Assembly (NCBI GenBank): GCA_024640135.1
Contig: JAHEFO010000010.1
Coordinates: 1-37,998, forward strand
DNA: 37,998 nt
Source of the DNA: Acidobacteriota bacterium
GTDB taxonomy: Bacteria > Acidobacteriota > Vicinamibacteria > Vicinamibacterales > SCN-69-37
Reading direction: 5' to 3'
Shown here: piece by piece, positions 9,578 to 18,930 of the stretch
Layout: every line of letters begins with the position of its first letter
Position numbering within the stretch: position 1 is the first letter of the stretch
Program-made: the position numbers and the translations under genes
The notes under the pieces: model-generated
Told to the model about the DNA's origin: nothing
Database searches by the model: none
The model's input: the letters and a program-made list of their open reading frames with translations, nothing else

Positions 9578-11047
9578 TCATGACCCCATCTTCCGGGCTC
9601 GCTCCGCACAGGTCGGCACCTGGGCCATCACCGCGGCAACCTGATCGATGGCGGGCAGCGCCAGATCCAGTTCGGGGCCCGAATCCCATCCCGTCATTGC
9701 CACCCGGATGGGATGGAACAGGGCGCGGCCCTTGACGCCAGTCGCCGCCCTGGCGCTGGCTGCCGCGGCCCGGAACGACTCCCGGGTCAGTGGGCCGGAA
9801 CCGGCAACCGCTTCGGCAAACGCCGACACCACCCGAGCCCCGTCCGGCTCGGCGTCCACCAGGCGGCGGGCTTCAGCCGCGTCCCAGTCAAAGGCAAAGG
9901 CAACCCGCTGGGGCACCTCCTCCAGCCGGTCGACCGCGCCGACGGCCATCGGCAGAACCGCGGCCACCGCAGCGAACGCCCCCGGGTCATCAGCGCCAAC
10001 CATGCCGGCTGTCACGAACCAGGGCAAGGTCAACGTCACGAGCCTGGCAGGATCGGCCTGCTTCATGTAATGCCGATTGATCCACGCGAGCTTCTCGATG
10101 TCGAAGACCGCGGCGCTGTGGCTGACCCGCGTCAAATCAAATCGTCGCGCCATCTCGTCGGCCACCACCAGTTCCTCACCCTCTCCGGGAGACCACCCGA
10201 GCAGCGCCAGGTAGTTGACAAGGGCTTCGGGCAGGTACCCGCGCGCCCGGAACTCCGACACGCTCGTGGCGCCGTGCCGCTTTGACAAAGGCGCATGATC
10301 GGGCCCCAGCACCAGCGACAAGTGAGCAAACACGGGCGGGGTCCAGCCCAGAGCCTGGTAAATGAGAATCTGTCGAGGCGTGTTGGAGATGTGGTCCTCG
10401 CCGCGGATGACATGGGTGATCGCCATCTCGGCGTCGTCAACCACCACCGCGAAGTTATATGCCGGCCCACCATCGGATCTGACGATGACGGGATCCCCGA
10501 TCACGCTGGTCTGAAACGTGACATCGCCCCGGACCAGATCGTGAAACGTCAGGTCCTCCCCCTCGGGAACCGCAAACCGCAGCGCTGCGGCCTCGCCGGC
10601 CTCCCGCCTTCGAGCGACCTCATCTGCGCCCAGAACCCGGCAACGGCCGGAATACCGAGGTGGCAGGCTCCCGGCAAGGGCCGCAGCCCGCTCCTGCCCC
10701 AGCTGTTCGGCGCTGCAGAAGCAGTAGTACGCGCGGCCGGCCGCAATGAGACGATCGGCCGCCTGCCGGTACCGATCCGTGCGCCCGGACTGCCGGTACG
10801 GTGGATACGAGCCTCCGACGTCCGGCCCCTCATCCCAGTTCAGCCCAAGCCACCGCAGGTCCTCCAGGATTCCCTCCTCGGACACACGGGTCGATCGCTG
10901 GGTATCGGTGTCCTCGACGCGCAGGACGAAGGTGCCACCCTGGCCGCGAGCCAGCAGCCAGTTGAACAACGCCGTACGCGCGTTGCCGACGTGCAGCAAC
11001 CCAGTCGGGCTCGGAGCGAATCGGACGCGCATTGGTCCCGACGTCAT
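9578..11047 (-). CDS. gltX: Glutamyl-tRNA synthetase
   Basis: GltX charges tRNA-Glu with glutamate. The 489-residue product has the class I signatures: FAPSPTGLLHVGNARTALFNW with the HIGH-like HVGN at 19-22, and PLSKRHG (KMSKS-like) at 253-259. VEDTDTQRS and VIRGEDHISNTPRQ are also typical of the family. The ATG at 11047 overlaps the ispDF stop as ATGA; a second Met at residue 6 is possible. Whether it also charges tRNA-Gln cannot be told here; no gatCAB or glnS is in the window. The ispD-ispF-gltX order matches Bacillus. Confidence 0.97.
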   Translation of the reverse strand: MTSGPMRVRFAPSPTGLLHVGNARTALFNWLLARGQGGTFVLRVEDTDTQRSTRVSEEGILEDLRWLGLNWDEGPDVGGSYPPYRQSGRTDRYRQAADRLIAAGRAYYCFCSAEQLGQERAAALAGSLPPRYSGRCRVLGADEVARRREAGEAAALRFAVPEGEDLTFHDLVRGDVTFQTSVIGDPVIVRSDGGPAYNFAVVVDDAEMAITHVIRGEDHISNTPRQILIYQALGWTPPVFAHLSLVLGPDHAPLSKRHGATSVSEFRARGYLPEALVNYLALLGWSPGEGEELVVADEMARRFDLTRVSHSAAVFDIEKLAWINRHYMKQADPARLVTLTLPWFVTAGMVGADDPGAFAAVAAVLPMAVGAVDRLEEVPQRVAFAFDWDAAEARRLVDAEPDGARVVSAFAEAVAGSGPLTRESFRAAAASARAATGVKGRALFHPIRVAMTGWDSGPELDLALPAIDQVAAVMAQVPTCAERARKMGS

Positions 11048-12240
11048 GGCCGGTCTCCCGTCAACAGCGCCACGGCGTGCGACGCGATGGCCTCGCCCCG
11101 GCCGATGGCATCCACACCTTCGTTCGTCTTGGCCTTGACACTCACCGCATCCAACGACACTCCCAGCGTCTCGGCCAGTTTCGCGCGCACGGCAGGCACA
11201 TGCGGGAACAGCTTCGGCCGTTCCAGTACCACCGTCACATCCACGTTGACAACGCGCCAGCCCTTCTCACGCACGAAGGCGACCGCACGCGACAGGAGGT
11301 CGAGCCCGGGTGCGTCCTTCCACTGCGGGTCGGTATTGGGAAACAAGCCGCCGATGTCGCCCGCCGCGGCGCCGCCAAGAAGGGCATCGGTGAGGGCATG
11401 ACACACCACATCCCCGTCAGAGTGCCCCAGGGGACCGCTCTCGTTCGGCACGATGACGCCCGCCAGCACGAGGGTCCGTCCCGGGACGAGCCGATGCAGG
11501 TCGTAACCGGTCCCGACGCGGGTATGCCGCGGTGCGGTGGCTTGCTGCGCCAGTTGAATATCGTCTGCTGTCGTGACCTTCACGTTCCTGATGTCTCCCT
11601 CGACCACCTGCACTTCGTGTCCCATCTGCTCGACCAACTGTGCCTCATCGGTCGCCTCGCCCCCTGCCTCACCTGCCGCGATCGCGGCAGCCAGGACTTC
11701 GCGCGTGAATCCCTGTGGCGTCTGCGCCAGCCATACCTCGTCTCGTGGCACGGTCTCCGCCACCAGGCGCGTCGCATCGGCCGAAGTTCCTGCCGTGACG
11801 CGCTTGACGGTGTCCTTGACCCGAACCGCCGGCACGGATGCGCCCGTCTGTTCGGCCGCCGCGATCACGCGATCGATAACCGCGCGGGACACAAACGGAC
11901 GCGCCGCATCGTGGACGAGCACGATGCGGGCCGCGTCTGACACTGCGGCAAATCCCGCGCGCGTCGAGTCCTGCCGGCGATCGCCGCCCGCCACCACACG
12001 GACGGATGCGCGCGTGGCCCCGACCAACGCCAGTCCATCGGACACCCACGCGGCCGGCAGAACCACGACCAATTCCCCGACGGCGGGATGCGCATCACAC
12101 GCCGCGACGCTCCGCCGCAGCATCGACTGGCCGCCCAAATCGGCCAGCTGCTTCGGCACTGCTCCACCGGCGCGCACGCCCCGGCCGGCGGCGACAAGGA
12201 TTACCGAGACAGACACAATGGTGATTCTAGTGCACGTCAC
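11044..12240 (-). CDS. ispDF: Bifunctional IspD-IspF enzyme of the MEP isoprenoid pathway
   Basis: The fused enzyme would catalyse two steps: MEP cytidylyltransferase (IspD) and MEcPP synthase (IspF). In the 398-residue product IspD covers about residues 12-235, with VILVAAGRGVR (13-23), Lys30, VLVHDAARPFV (108-117) and ATDEAQLVE. IspF covers about 238-398, with metal ligands Asp247, His249 and His281 (GYDLHR, HALTDALLG) and LFPNTDPQWK. The joint is only a few residues (APRHT). The frame starts at GTG 12240, overlapping the previous stop as GTGA; an internal GTG at 12216 is another option and removes eight residues. The intermediate step, IspE, is encoded about 10 kb away at 21918. Confidence 0.95.
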   Translation of the reverse strand: MTCTRITIVSVSVILVAAGRGVRAGGAVPKQLADLGGQSMLRRSVAACDAHPAVGELVVVLPAAWVSDGLALVGATRASVRVVAGGDRRQDSTRAGFAAVSDAARIVLVHDAARPFVSRAVIDRVIAAAEQTGASVPAVRVKDTVKRVTAGTSADATRLVAETVPRDEVWLAQTPQGFTREVLAAAIAAGEAGGEATDEAQLVEQMGHEVQVVEGDIRNVKVTTADDIQLAQQATAPRHTRVGTGYDLHRLVPGRTLVLAGVIVPNESGPLGHSDGDVVCHALTDALLGGAAAGDIGGLFPNTDPQWKDAPGLDLLSRAVAFVREKGWRVVNVDVTVVLERPKLFPHVPAVRAKLAETLGVSLDAVSVKAKTNEGVDAIGRGEAIASHAVALLTGDRP

Positions 12241-12887
12241 ACCGCGAGACCGCAGTACGCATTCACGCGATCGAGTGTGAGCGCCAGCGCGGCCGCGGCG
12301 GTCGCCGGGATGAGTTCCGCGGGAGCAAATATCACAACCAGCGCCCGGGTCGTCCCTTCCGTCACCATCGTCCGCGCGGAATCAGAGGTCGGATTGCCGA
12401 AGGCCCCAAGCTCGTCGGCCAACACCAGGCGCGCGTCCACATGCACTTGGTCTTTTCGGATCCCGGCGTACTCCTCGCTGGGCCGGCCAAGTCGCAGGAC
12501 AACCGGCCCCTGGATTCGGTTCGCGTCGTAAAGCCCGAACGGCAACTGGGACTCGAGTGAACACCAGTTGATGACATCCACCAGGCTGTTGATGCGCGGC
12601 AGGGGCTGGCCCTTTCTGACCCGCCGTCGAAGGGCTTCCGAGGACGGACGGGTCTTTGTGGGGTCGAGGCCGACGCGCTTGTACATCGTGCGAACGGCCG
12701 CGGTCGTCGCCACCACATCTGCCGACGCACACACGCGGGCAGCCGCGTCTGCGAGCGGGCGGTCCAGGCGCGGCTCACGCGCCACCACGTGAACGGATGG
12801 CACAAATGCGGCCACCGGCCGGATCAGGGCCACAAGCGACGGGTCAACGTCCACCGCAGTGGGCCGGGCATCGACAGCCACGGTCAC
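12237..12887 (-). CDS. Stand-alone B3/B4-domain protein, related to the PheRS beta editing domain
   Basis: The 216-residue product resembles the B3/B4 domain of phenylalanyl-tRNA synthetase beta, the fold that removes wrongly attached tyrosine. Visible family segments are [20 protein letters not shown] (68-87), [22 protein letters not shown] (100-121), [20 protein letters not shown] (164-183) and a hydrophobic C-terminus. There is no synthetase catalytic core or tRNA-binding region. Family members are annotated only as PheRS-related; a trans-editing or D-aminoacyl-tRNA type role is conceivable but unproven. It starts at GTG 12887 inside the stop of the PIN/TRAM gene (GTGA) and ends in another GTGA with ispDF, so it is translated as part of this operon. 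Confidence 0.85.
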   Translation of the reverse strand: MTVAVDARPTAVDVDPSLVALIRPVAAFVPSVHVVAREPRLDRPLADAAARVCASADVVATTAAVRTMYKRVGLDPTKTRPSSEALRRRVRKGQPLPRINSLVDVINWCSLESQLPFGLYDANRIQGPVVLRLGRPSEEYAGIRKDQVHVDARLVLADELGAFGNPTSDSARTMVTEGTTRALVVIFAPAELIPATAAAALALTLDRVNAYCGLAV

Positions 12888-13936
12888 CCCTCAGCCGTGG
12901 GGCGCAGACGTTTCCCCGTGCCCTCACTCTCGATCGGAGGGCCCCCGTCGGAGGCTTCCAGGTGACGTCCAAAAATCATGCGGCCGGCAGTGGTCTGGAG
13001 CACGCTGGTCACCACGATTTCGAGGTTATGACCGATCCGACTCCTCGCATTGTCCACGACCACCATCGTGCCATCGTCCAGGTAGGCGACGCCCTGGTTG
13101 TATTCCTTCCCTTCCTTGATGATGAAGACGGACATCACCTCACCGGGCAGCACGACAGGCTTCAGCGCATTGGCCAGTTCATTGAGGTTCAGGACCGCGA
13201 CACGGTGGAGTTGCGCCACCTTGTTCAGGTTGAAGTCCTGGGTGACGATCTTGCCCAGTTTCGTCCGGGCCAACTCGATGAGCTTCAGATCGACTTCCTT
13301 GATGTCCGGGAAGTCGATGTCCGAAATCTCCACCTCCACGCCGGCCATCTTCTGAATCTTGTTCAGGACATCGAGACCGCGGCGGCCCCGATTTCGCCTG
13401 AGGGAATCGGACGAATCCGCCACGAACTGCAGTTCCCTGAGGACAAACTGCGGCACGATCAACGTCCCGTCCAGAAAACCGCTCTCGACGACCTCGGCAA
13501 TTCGCCCGTCAATGATGACACTGGTATCGAGGATCTTGTAGGAGCGCTGGGGACGCGCGTCTCGAAACAAGCCGACCAGCTTCGACGGCTCCAGCCACTC
13601 GCCTTTGCGCGCACCAAACACCAGTCCCAGGTACGGCAGGACGATGATGATGAGGCTGTGCAGGAAGCGGACCTTTGAGTCTTCGGTGTTCGCCCAGTAC
13701 AGTGCCCCGGTGAGCGTGCTGGCCACAACGAGCATGACGCCGAAGCCCAGGAGGCCGCCCAGAAGCTCGGTGGCCGCGACCTCGCGCAGCCGTGTCTCGG
13801 CCACCACAATCAGGAGCGCCACGGCGAGGCCGACTGCGCCATTGATAACGGGTTGACCAATCAGTGGCTGGATCTGAACTGCGGCAAACACCACGGCGCC
13901 GACAAACAGCCCCCGCACGAGCACCAAACCGTGCAT
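12884..13936 (-). CDS. PIN/TRAM-domain integral membrane protein (YacL-like)
   Basis: The 350-residue product has about four N-terminal membrane helices (residues roughly 5-23, 30-47, 56-78, 92-108). A cytoplasmic PIN domain follows (about 134-250) with the nuclease-type acidic residues Asp137 ([12 protein letters not shown]), Glu168 and Asp234 (IVTQDFNL). A TRAM domain (about 258-325) then predicts RNA binding. This is the architecture of Bacillus YacL, a membrane-bound putative ribonuclease of unclear substrate. In Bacillus yacL lies between disA/radA and ispD, and here it lies directly after radA, without disA. The Ser/Gly/Glu-rich tail past residue 328 looks disordered. ATG 13936 is 23 bases after the radA stop. 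Confidence 0.92.
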   Translation of the reverse strand: MHGLVLVRGLFVGAVVFAAVQIQPLIGQPVINGAVGLAVALLIVVAETRLREVAATELLGGLLGFGVMLVVASTLTGALYWANTEDSKVRFLHSLIIIVLPYLGLVFGARKGEWLEPSKLVGLFRDARPQRSYKILDTSVIIDGRIAEVVESGFLDGTLIVPQFVLRELQFVADSSDSLRRNRGRRGLDVLNKIQKMAGVEVEISDIDFPDIKEVDLKLIELARTKLGKIVTQDFNLNKVAQLHRVAVLNLNELANALKPVVLPGEVMSVFIIKEGKEYNQGVAYLDDGTMVVVDNARSRIGHNLEIVVTSVLQTTAGRMIFGRHLEASDGGPPIESEGTGKRLRPTAEG

Positions 13937-13959
13937 AAGCCATTCTACAGCGGCAACGG

Positions 13960-15321
13960 TTACATCAACACATCCAGGGCTTCGCCGACATTCCGCACAC
14001 CGACCACATCCATGTCCTTCGGCACATCGCCGGTCGCCACGTTGCCGTCAGGCACGATGCAGCGAGAGAAGCCGAGTTGCGCCGCCTCCCGAAGACGGAG
14101 CGCCGCGTGCGACGTGGCTCGCACTTCGCCCGCCAGTCCCACCTCTCCGAACACGACGGTGTGCGGGAGAAGGGGACGGTTGCGCAGGCTCGAGGCCACC
14201 GCCGCGAGTATCGCGAGGTCTGCAGCAGGTTCGTCCACCGCCATCCCTCCCGCCACGTTCACGTAGACATCGTCGCTGACCAGGTTGAGCCCGGCGCGTT
14301 TGTCGAGCACGGCAAGCAGCAGCGACAAACGGTTCGGGTCGACGCCGCTCGCGGTGCGCCTCGCGTTCCCAAACGTGGCCGTTCCCACCAACGCCTGCAC
14401 CTCAACCAGAATCGGCCGTGACCCTTCGACGCAACACAACACCGAGGAGCCCGGCACATTCTCGGGCCGTTCGGCGAGAAACAGAGCCGACGGATTCGCC
14501 ACAGCCCTGAGGCCTTCGCCGGTCATCTCGAACACCCCCAACTCGCTGATCGCGCCAAAACGATTCTTGACCGCACGCACGACCCGGTGGGCATGATGCC
14601 GATCGCCTTCGAAGTACAACACCGTGTCCACCACGTGCTCGAGCACCTTGGGGCCCGCCAATGCCCCATCCTTCGTAACGTGCCCGACCACGATGGTGGG
14701 CAGGTTGCGCCCCTTGGCTGTGAACAACAAATCGGTGGCCGCCTGGCGTACTTGTCCGACACTTCCAGGCGCCGACGCCATCTTGAGAGAAAACACAGTC
14801 TGGATGGAGTCGACAATCAGCAGCGCGGGTCGAACGCGATCGACCTCTTCGAGAATGCGTTCGATGCACGTTTCGGCGAGCAGGAACAGCGGTGCGTCAC
14901 CGACCCCGAGACGCTCTCCGCGCATCTTGACCTGATGCTCTGATTCCTCGCCCGAGGCATAGAGGACCGGGCCGACATCGCTCGCAAATGCGGCTGCGGC
15001 CTGCAACAGGAGCGTGGACTTGCCGATGCCGGGTTCGCCGCCAAGCAGGACGAGTGAGCCGGGGACGATGCCACCGCCCAGCACCCGATCGAACTCGCTG
15101 ATGCCACTCGAGAATCGCGTGGAGACGACCGCGTCCACGTCAGCGTACCGCAGGGCCCGACCTCCACCAAGAGGCTCGGCAGCTCCCTTGCGTTCCACGG
15201 TCTTGCCGGGCTTCTCGACCATCTCCTCGACAAACGAGTTCCAGGCGTCGCATTCCGGGCAGCGGCCAAGCCACTTCGGGGCCTGGGCGCCGCAGGACTG
15301 ACAGGCAAAGACAGACTTCAT
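13960..15321 (-). CDS. radA: DNA repair protein RadA
   Basis: RadA is a RecA-like helicase that helps branch migration in recombination and replication-fork repair. The 453-residue product has a C4 zinc finger (Cys7, 10, 21, 24: CQSCG, CPECD) and a Walker [10 protein letters not shown] (95-103). It also has the RadA-specific KNRFG motif within [16 protein letters not shown], and a C-terminal Lon-like domain ([19 protein letters not shown]). ATG 15321 is chosen because RadA proteins begin a few residues before the zinc finger; an in-frame TTG at 15366 would add 15 residues and is unlikely. The preceding gene in the transcript is alr and the next is the PIN/TRAM gene. Confidence 0.97.
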   Translation of the reverse strand: MKSVFACQSCGAQAPKWLGRCPECDAWNSFVEEMVEKPGKTVERKGAAEPLGGGRALRYADVDAVVSTRFSSGISEFDRVLGGGIVPGSLVLLGGEPGIGKSTLLLQAAAAFASDVGPVLYASGEESEHQVKMRGERLGVGDAPLFLLAETCIERILEEVDRVRPALLIVDSIQTVFSLKMASAPGSVGQVRQAATDLLFTAKGRNLPTIVVGHVTKDGALAGPKVLEHVVDTVLYFEGDRHHAHRVVRAVKNRFGAISELGVFEMTGEGLRAVANPSALFLAERPENVPGSSVLCCVEGSRPILVEVQALVGTATFGNARRTASGVDPNRLSLLLAVLDKRAGLNLVSDDVYVNVAGGMAVDEPAADLAILAAVASSLRNRPLLPHTVVFGEVGLAGEVRATSHAALRLREAAQLGFSRCIVPDGNVATGDVPKDMDVVGVRNVGEALDVLM

Positions 15322-15384
15322 GAATCGGCCGTCTGGAACCTGGTTTGTGGAATCTGACACCTGCAATCTCTCATCCGTGACCTC

Positions 15385-16581
15385 CTAGTAGACGCGCTCA
15401 ATACGGCTGCCCAGACGGCACGTGACTTCCCAGGGGATGGTGCCAATTTCCGCAGCAATCTCCCTTGCCGTCACTTCCTCGTCGCCCTGCCGGCCGATCA
15501 CGACCACCTCATCACCAGGCGACACATCCTCTCCCGTCACATCCACCATCATCATGTCCATACAGATGGAACCGACGACCTGCCTTCTCCGGCCGCGCAC
15601 CAGCACGTGCCCCCGGCCCGCCAGACGCGTATCGATTCCGTCGGCGTACCCGGCGGGGACAATGGCAATACGTCGTGCCCGATCCTCCTGCCAGGTCATG
15701 CCGTAGCCGGTGCCTTCACCGGGCCGCAGCCCCTTTACCGCCACGATACGACTCGTGAGTGACAGGGCAGGTCTCAGGTCAAGATCCGCAGCGGCCAGCG
15801 GCGGCGGCACGATGCCGTAAAGCAGCAGGCCCGGACGGACGGCGTCGTACCAGGTTCTGGAGTCCCGCAACAGGGCGGCCGAATTTGCCGCATGGCGCAT
15901 GACGCCGCGTAACCCTAACGCGCCAAGCGCGGCCACGCCGCGCTCGAACCGCCGCCGCTGCTCTTCCAGCCACGGCGACTCGGGCTGGTCGGCCATGGCA
16001 AAGTGTGTGTACACAGCCTCAATCCGCAGATGGGACATGGCCAGCACGTCCGGAATGGTTCGGCGCAGATTGTCGTGGCGAAAACCGAGTCGGTTCATGC
16101 CGGTGTCAATCTTCAGGTGACACCCAATGACGACGCGGCGAGCTGCCGCCGCATCTTCAAGGGCACGCGCGGCGAACGGCGTGGACACCGTCGGCGTCAG
16201 CCGATGGGAGAACAGGTGCGCCAGGTTGCTCACGCTGAGCGCACCGAACACCAGAATGGGCCGTGTCACACCGGCTTCGCGCAAGGTGACGCCTTCCTCG
16301 AGGTCGGCGCACGCAAACATGGAGGCCCCCGCCGCCTCGAGCGCCAGCGCCACGGGCGCGGCGCCGTGGCCATACGCGTTTGCCTTGACGACAGCAATCA
16401 ACTGGGGAACCGCCGGGCTCGCGTGCCCGGGTGGCCGGGTCCCCAAGGACTCCGGTGCCCCGGCGATCTCGCCCGGTCGATCCGCGGAGCCCTGCAGGAG
16501 CACGGCGCGAACCCGCCTCAGGTTATGCTGCAGCGCGTCGAGGTGTACGGTAGCCACCGTGGGCCGCGTCATCCCCGCCAT
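15385..16581 (-). CDS. alr: Alanine racemase
   Basis: Alr makes D-alanine for peptidoglycan using pyridoxal phosphate. In the 398-residue product the PLP lysine is Lys66 (AVVKANAYGHGA) and the second catalytic residue is Tyr293 (GTGYGMTW). KIDTGMNRLGF and SICMDMMMVDV are further family segments. Lys66 is about 27 residues further from the N-terminus than in E. coli Alr. A Gly/Pro/Ala-rich insertion (about residues 29-57) lies between the first helix and the first strand of the barrel. ATG 16581 follows GGGGATAG; an alternative ATG lies three codons in. The dnaB stop is six bases upstream, so the two are co-transcribed. Confidence 0.96.
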   Translation of the reverse strand: MAGMTRPTVATVHLDALQHNLRRVRAVLLQGSADRPGEIAGAPESLGTRPPGHASPAVPQLIAVVKANAYGHGAAPVALALEAAGASMFACADLEEGVTLREAGVTRPILVFGALSVSNLAHLFSHRLTPTVSTPFAARALEDAAAARRVVIGCHLKIDTGMNRLGFRHDNLRRTIPDVLAMSHLRIEAVYTHFAMADQPESPWLEEQRRRFERGVAALGALGLRGVMRHAANSAALLRDSRTWYDAVRPGLLLYGIVPPPLAAADLDLRPALSLTSRIVAVKGLRPGEGTGYGMTWQEDRARRIAIVPAGYADGIDTRLAGRGHVLVRGRRRQVVGSICMDMMMVDVTGEDVSPGDEVVVIGRQGDEEVTAREIAAEIGTIPWEVTCRLGSRIERVY

Positions 16582-16587
16582 CGCTGA

Positions 16588-17931
16588 CTATCCCCGAGAC
16601 CCGGACTGGAGATTCTCGAAACGGGTGTACTGCTTCAGAAACGCGAGATCGACAGAACCAATGGGACCGTTTCGCTGCTTTCCGATGATGATTTCCGCCA
16701 CACCCTCCACGTCGGGACGCCGTTCTTCCTCGGCTTGCTGGTACATTTCCTCGCGGTAGATGAACATGACGACGTCGGCATCCTGCTCGAGGGCGCCCGA
16801 CTCGCGCAGGTCTGACAACTGCGGGCGGTGGTCCGACCGCGTCTCCGTGGCCCGGCTCAATTGGGACAACGCGAGGATCGGAATCTGCAACTCCTTGGCC
16901 AGGATCTTCAGTGAGCGCGAGATCGACGCGAGTTCGGTCTGGCGATTGTCGAACTTGCCCCGGCCCTGCATCAACTGCAGGTAGTCAATCACCAACATGT
17001 CGAGGCCATGCTCGAGCTTGAGGCGCCGCGATTTCGCGCGCATCTCGAGAATGCCGGCCGACGCGGTATCGTCGACAAACACCTTCGCATCATGGAGTCG
17101 CGCGAAGGCCGTATTGAGTTTGTCGTAGTCCTGTTCACCAAGGAATCCGCCTCGAAACCGGTGCGCATCCACGCGCGCCTCGGACGTGAGCATGCGCATG
17201 AAGAGCTGCTCCTTCGACATTTCGAGACTGAAGATACCAACGGTCTTGTCGGCTTCCATCGCACAATTCAGCGCGATATTGAGGGCGAAACTCGTCTTGC
17301 CCATCGAAGGCCGCGCCGCAATGATCACCAGATCAGATTTCTGAAAACCTGACGTCATCTCGTCCAGGTCGACGAAGCCGCTGGGCACGCCGGTCACGAG
17401 CCCGCGATTCGCCTGCAGCGACTCGAGCATCTCGTAGCCGCTGGCCACCAGGTCGCTCAGCTTCACGAAGCCCGATCGCATCCGCCCCTCGGCGATCTGA
17501 AAGATCGACCGCTCCGCCTCGTCAAGCAACGTGTCCGCGTCTTCTTCCGCGTCGTACGCGCGGGACAGTACTTCGGTCGACGACTGGATCAGCCGGCGAA
17601 GCGTGGACTTCTCCTTGACGATCTTCGAGTAGTACTCGACGTTGGCTGATCGCGGCACCCCGTCGGTCAGCGCGCTGACATAGGCTGGCCCTCCGACCTC
17701 GTCGAGTTCTCCGCTGCGAATGAGTTCAGCCCGGAGTGTGACCAGGTCGACCGGCTCATTCCGATCGGTGAGCACGACCATCTTCTCGAAGATGCGCCGG
17801 TGGGCATCCCGGAAGAAGTCGTGGGAGTCCAGTACCTCAGCGGCCTGGTTGAAGGCCTGGTTATCGATCAGAATCGCGCCGAGCACACTCTTTTCAGCAT
17901 CCAGATTGTGCGGCAGGGTGCGGTCAGCCAT
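16588..17931 (-). CDS. dnaB: Replicative DNA helicase DnaB
   Basis: DnaB is the hexameric 5'-3' helicase of the replication fork. The product is 447 residues from ATG 17931. It has the N-terminal collar domain (LPHNLDAEKSVLGAILID) and the RecA-like motor domain with Walker A ARPSMGKTS (about 206-214), SLEMSKEQLFMRML, Walker B-type LDMLVIDYLQLM, and LSQLSRATETR with DLRESGALEQDADVV. No intein is present, although this gene is a common intein site. A TTG eight codons upstream (17955) is in frame; neither start has a clear ribosome site, and ATG gives the usual N-terminus. It lies between rplI and alr as in many bacteria. Confidence 0.97.
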   Translation of the reverse strand: MADRTLPHNLDAEKSVLGAILIDNQAFNQAAEVLDSHDFFRDAHRRIFEKMVVLTDRNEPVDLVTLRAELIRSGELDEVGGPAYVSALTDGVPRSANVEYYSKIVKEKSTLRRLIQSSTEVLSRAYDAEEDADTLLDEAERSIFQIAEGRMRSGFVKLSDLVASGYEMLESLQANRGLVTGVPSGFVDLDEMTSGFQKSDLVIIAARPSMGKTSFALNIALNCAMEADKTVGIFSLEMSKEQLFMRMLTSEARVDAHRFRGGFLGEQDYDKLNTAFARLHDAKVFVDDTASAGILEMRAKSRRLKLEHGLDMLVIDYLQLMQGRGKFDNRQTELASISRSLKILAKELQIPILALSQLSRATETRSDHRPQLSDLRESGALEQDADVVMFIYREEMYQQAEEERRPDVEGVAEIIIGKQRNGPIGSVDLAFLKQYTRFENLQSGSRG

Positions 17932-17965
17932 GGGAGAAGAATAGACTGTGGCCAATGGGAAATGA

Positions 17966-18033
17966 GGGAAATCTCAGGTGCCAGCGAAAGATCAGCAACT
18001 CGCTGCCGACATTCCCCGGCGCCTGAGATTCCC
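17966..18033 (-). repeat. Nested inverted repeat between rplI and dnaB
   Basis: GGGAAATCTCAGGTGCC (17966-17982) pairs with GGCGCCTGAGATTCCC (18018-18033) with one bulge and one G-T mismatch. Inside it AGCGA (17983-17987) pairs with TCGCT (18000-18004). In the transcript this gives a long two-tier stem in the 156-base gap after the rplI stop. No T-run follows. It could protect the upstream ribosomal-protein RNA from decay, lower dnaB expression, or be a dispersed repeat. Confidence 0.6.
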
Positions 18034-18087
18034 CCATCTCACCCACGTCGCCATCTGCACGCTGCGTGGGCGCCCCAAGACGAACCA

Positions 18088-18609
18088 CTAGTCCGGGGCC
18101 GGTTCTGTCACCTCATCTGCCGCCTGGTCCGCCACCGGCGAGTCCACCTGGCCTGCCACCTGCGCTGCCACGATCTTGATCGTCACCGACGCCGGCACAT
18201 CCCGATGCACTTTGATGGCCACCACATGCTCGCCGAGGGTCTTCAGGGGGTCGCTGAGCAGGATTCTCCGTCGATCGACCACAATCTGACGCGCGTTGAG
18301 CGCCTCAGCAATGTCGCTGGAGGTCACGGACCCGTAGAGCGTGTCATGCTCGCCAACGCGCCGGCCAATCGAGATATCTGCCGCAGCCAGTGCCGCGGCC
18401 AGCGCCTGGGCCGCCACCCGCTCGTCGTTTTCCAGCACTTCCGCTTTGGCCCGCTCGCGCTCGATTTGCTTCTTGCCTTCCTCGGTCACGCGCAGCGCCA
18501 GCTTGCGCGGCAGGAGGTAATTGCGCGCGTAGCCGTCGGCGACCTTCACCACCTCTCCCCGGTTCCCGAGGAACTCCACGTACTGTCTCAGAATGACTTC
18601 CGTTGCCAT
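18088..18609 (-). CDS. rplI: 50S ribosomal protein L9
   Basis: L9 is the elongated two-domain protein near the L1 stalk. The 173-residue product has the N-terminal domain (EVILRQYVEFLGNRGEVVKVADGYARNYLLPRKLA), the long connecting helix (about residues 42-75) and a C-terminal rRNA-binding domain (LYGSVTSSDIAEALNARQI). It is about 25 residues longer than E. coli L9. The extra part is an acidic, Ala/Val/Asp-rich tail with no recognisable fold. ATG 18609 follows GGAGAAACGGC, 18 bases after the rpsR stop. Confidence 0.97.
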   Translation of the reverse strand: MATEVILRQYVEFLGNRGEVVKVADGYARNYLLPRKLALRVTEEGKKQIERERAKAEVLENDERVAAQALAAALAAADISIGRRVGEHDTLYGSVTSSDIAEALNARQIVVDRRRILLSDPLKTLGEHVVAIKVHRDVPASVTIKIVAAQVAGQVDSPVADQAADEVTEPAPD

Positions 18610-18627
18610 GCCGTTTCTCCTTCGCCC

Positions 18628-18930
18628 CTAGTCCGTGACATACGGAATCAACGCAAGCGTACGCGCACGTTTGATTGCCGTCTGGAGCGCGCGCTGGTGC
18701 TTGGCGCAGGTTCCGGAAATGCGACGCGGCTGAATCTTGCCGCGCTCGGGGATGAATGGCGTCAGCAACTTCACGTCCTTGTATGAGACATGGTCGATCT
18801 TCTCGACGCAGAACTTGCAGACTCGACGCCGGCGGAAGAATCCGCCGCCGCGGCGTCCGCCCTTTTCTTCCTTGCCCTTGGACGCGCCCTTGGGGCCACC
18901 GCGCCCGCCACCTCTTGATTCGCCAATCAT
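18628..18930 (-). CDS. rpsR: 30S ribosomal protein S18
   Basis: S18 pairs with S6 on the platform of the small subunit. The 100-residue product has a clear core: [34 protein letters not shown], then [29 protein letters not shown]. The core holds Cys residues in the zinc-type spacing (CKFC plus a later Cys). An extra N-terminal segment of about 25 residues is rich in Gly, Arg and Lys ([24 protein letters not shown]) and is likely flexible and RNA-binding. ATG 18930 overlaps the rpsF stop as ATGA, coupling the two partner proteins. Confidence 0.97.
   Translation of the reverse strand: MIGESRGGGRGGPKGASKGKEEKGGRRGGGFFRRRRVCKFCVEKIDHVSYKDVKLLTPFIPERGKIQPRRISGTCAKHQRALQTAIKRARTLALIPYVTD

Noticed and set aside
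10295-11401. A 368-codon plus-strand open frame opposite gltX and ispDF
   Set aside because: It crosses the boundary of two clear minus-strand genes and has no domain.
16588-17931. Intein in dnaB
   Set aside because: The P-loop region is continuous (ARPSMGKTS) and the length is normal.
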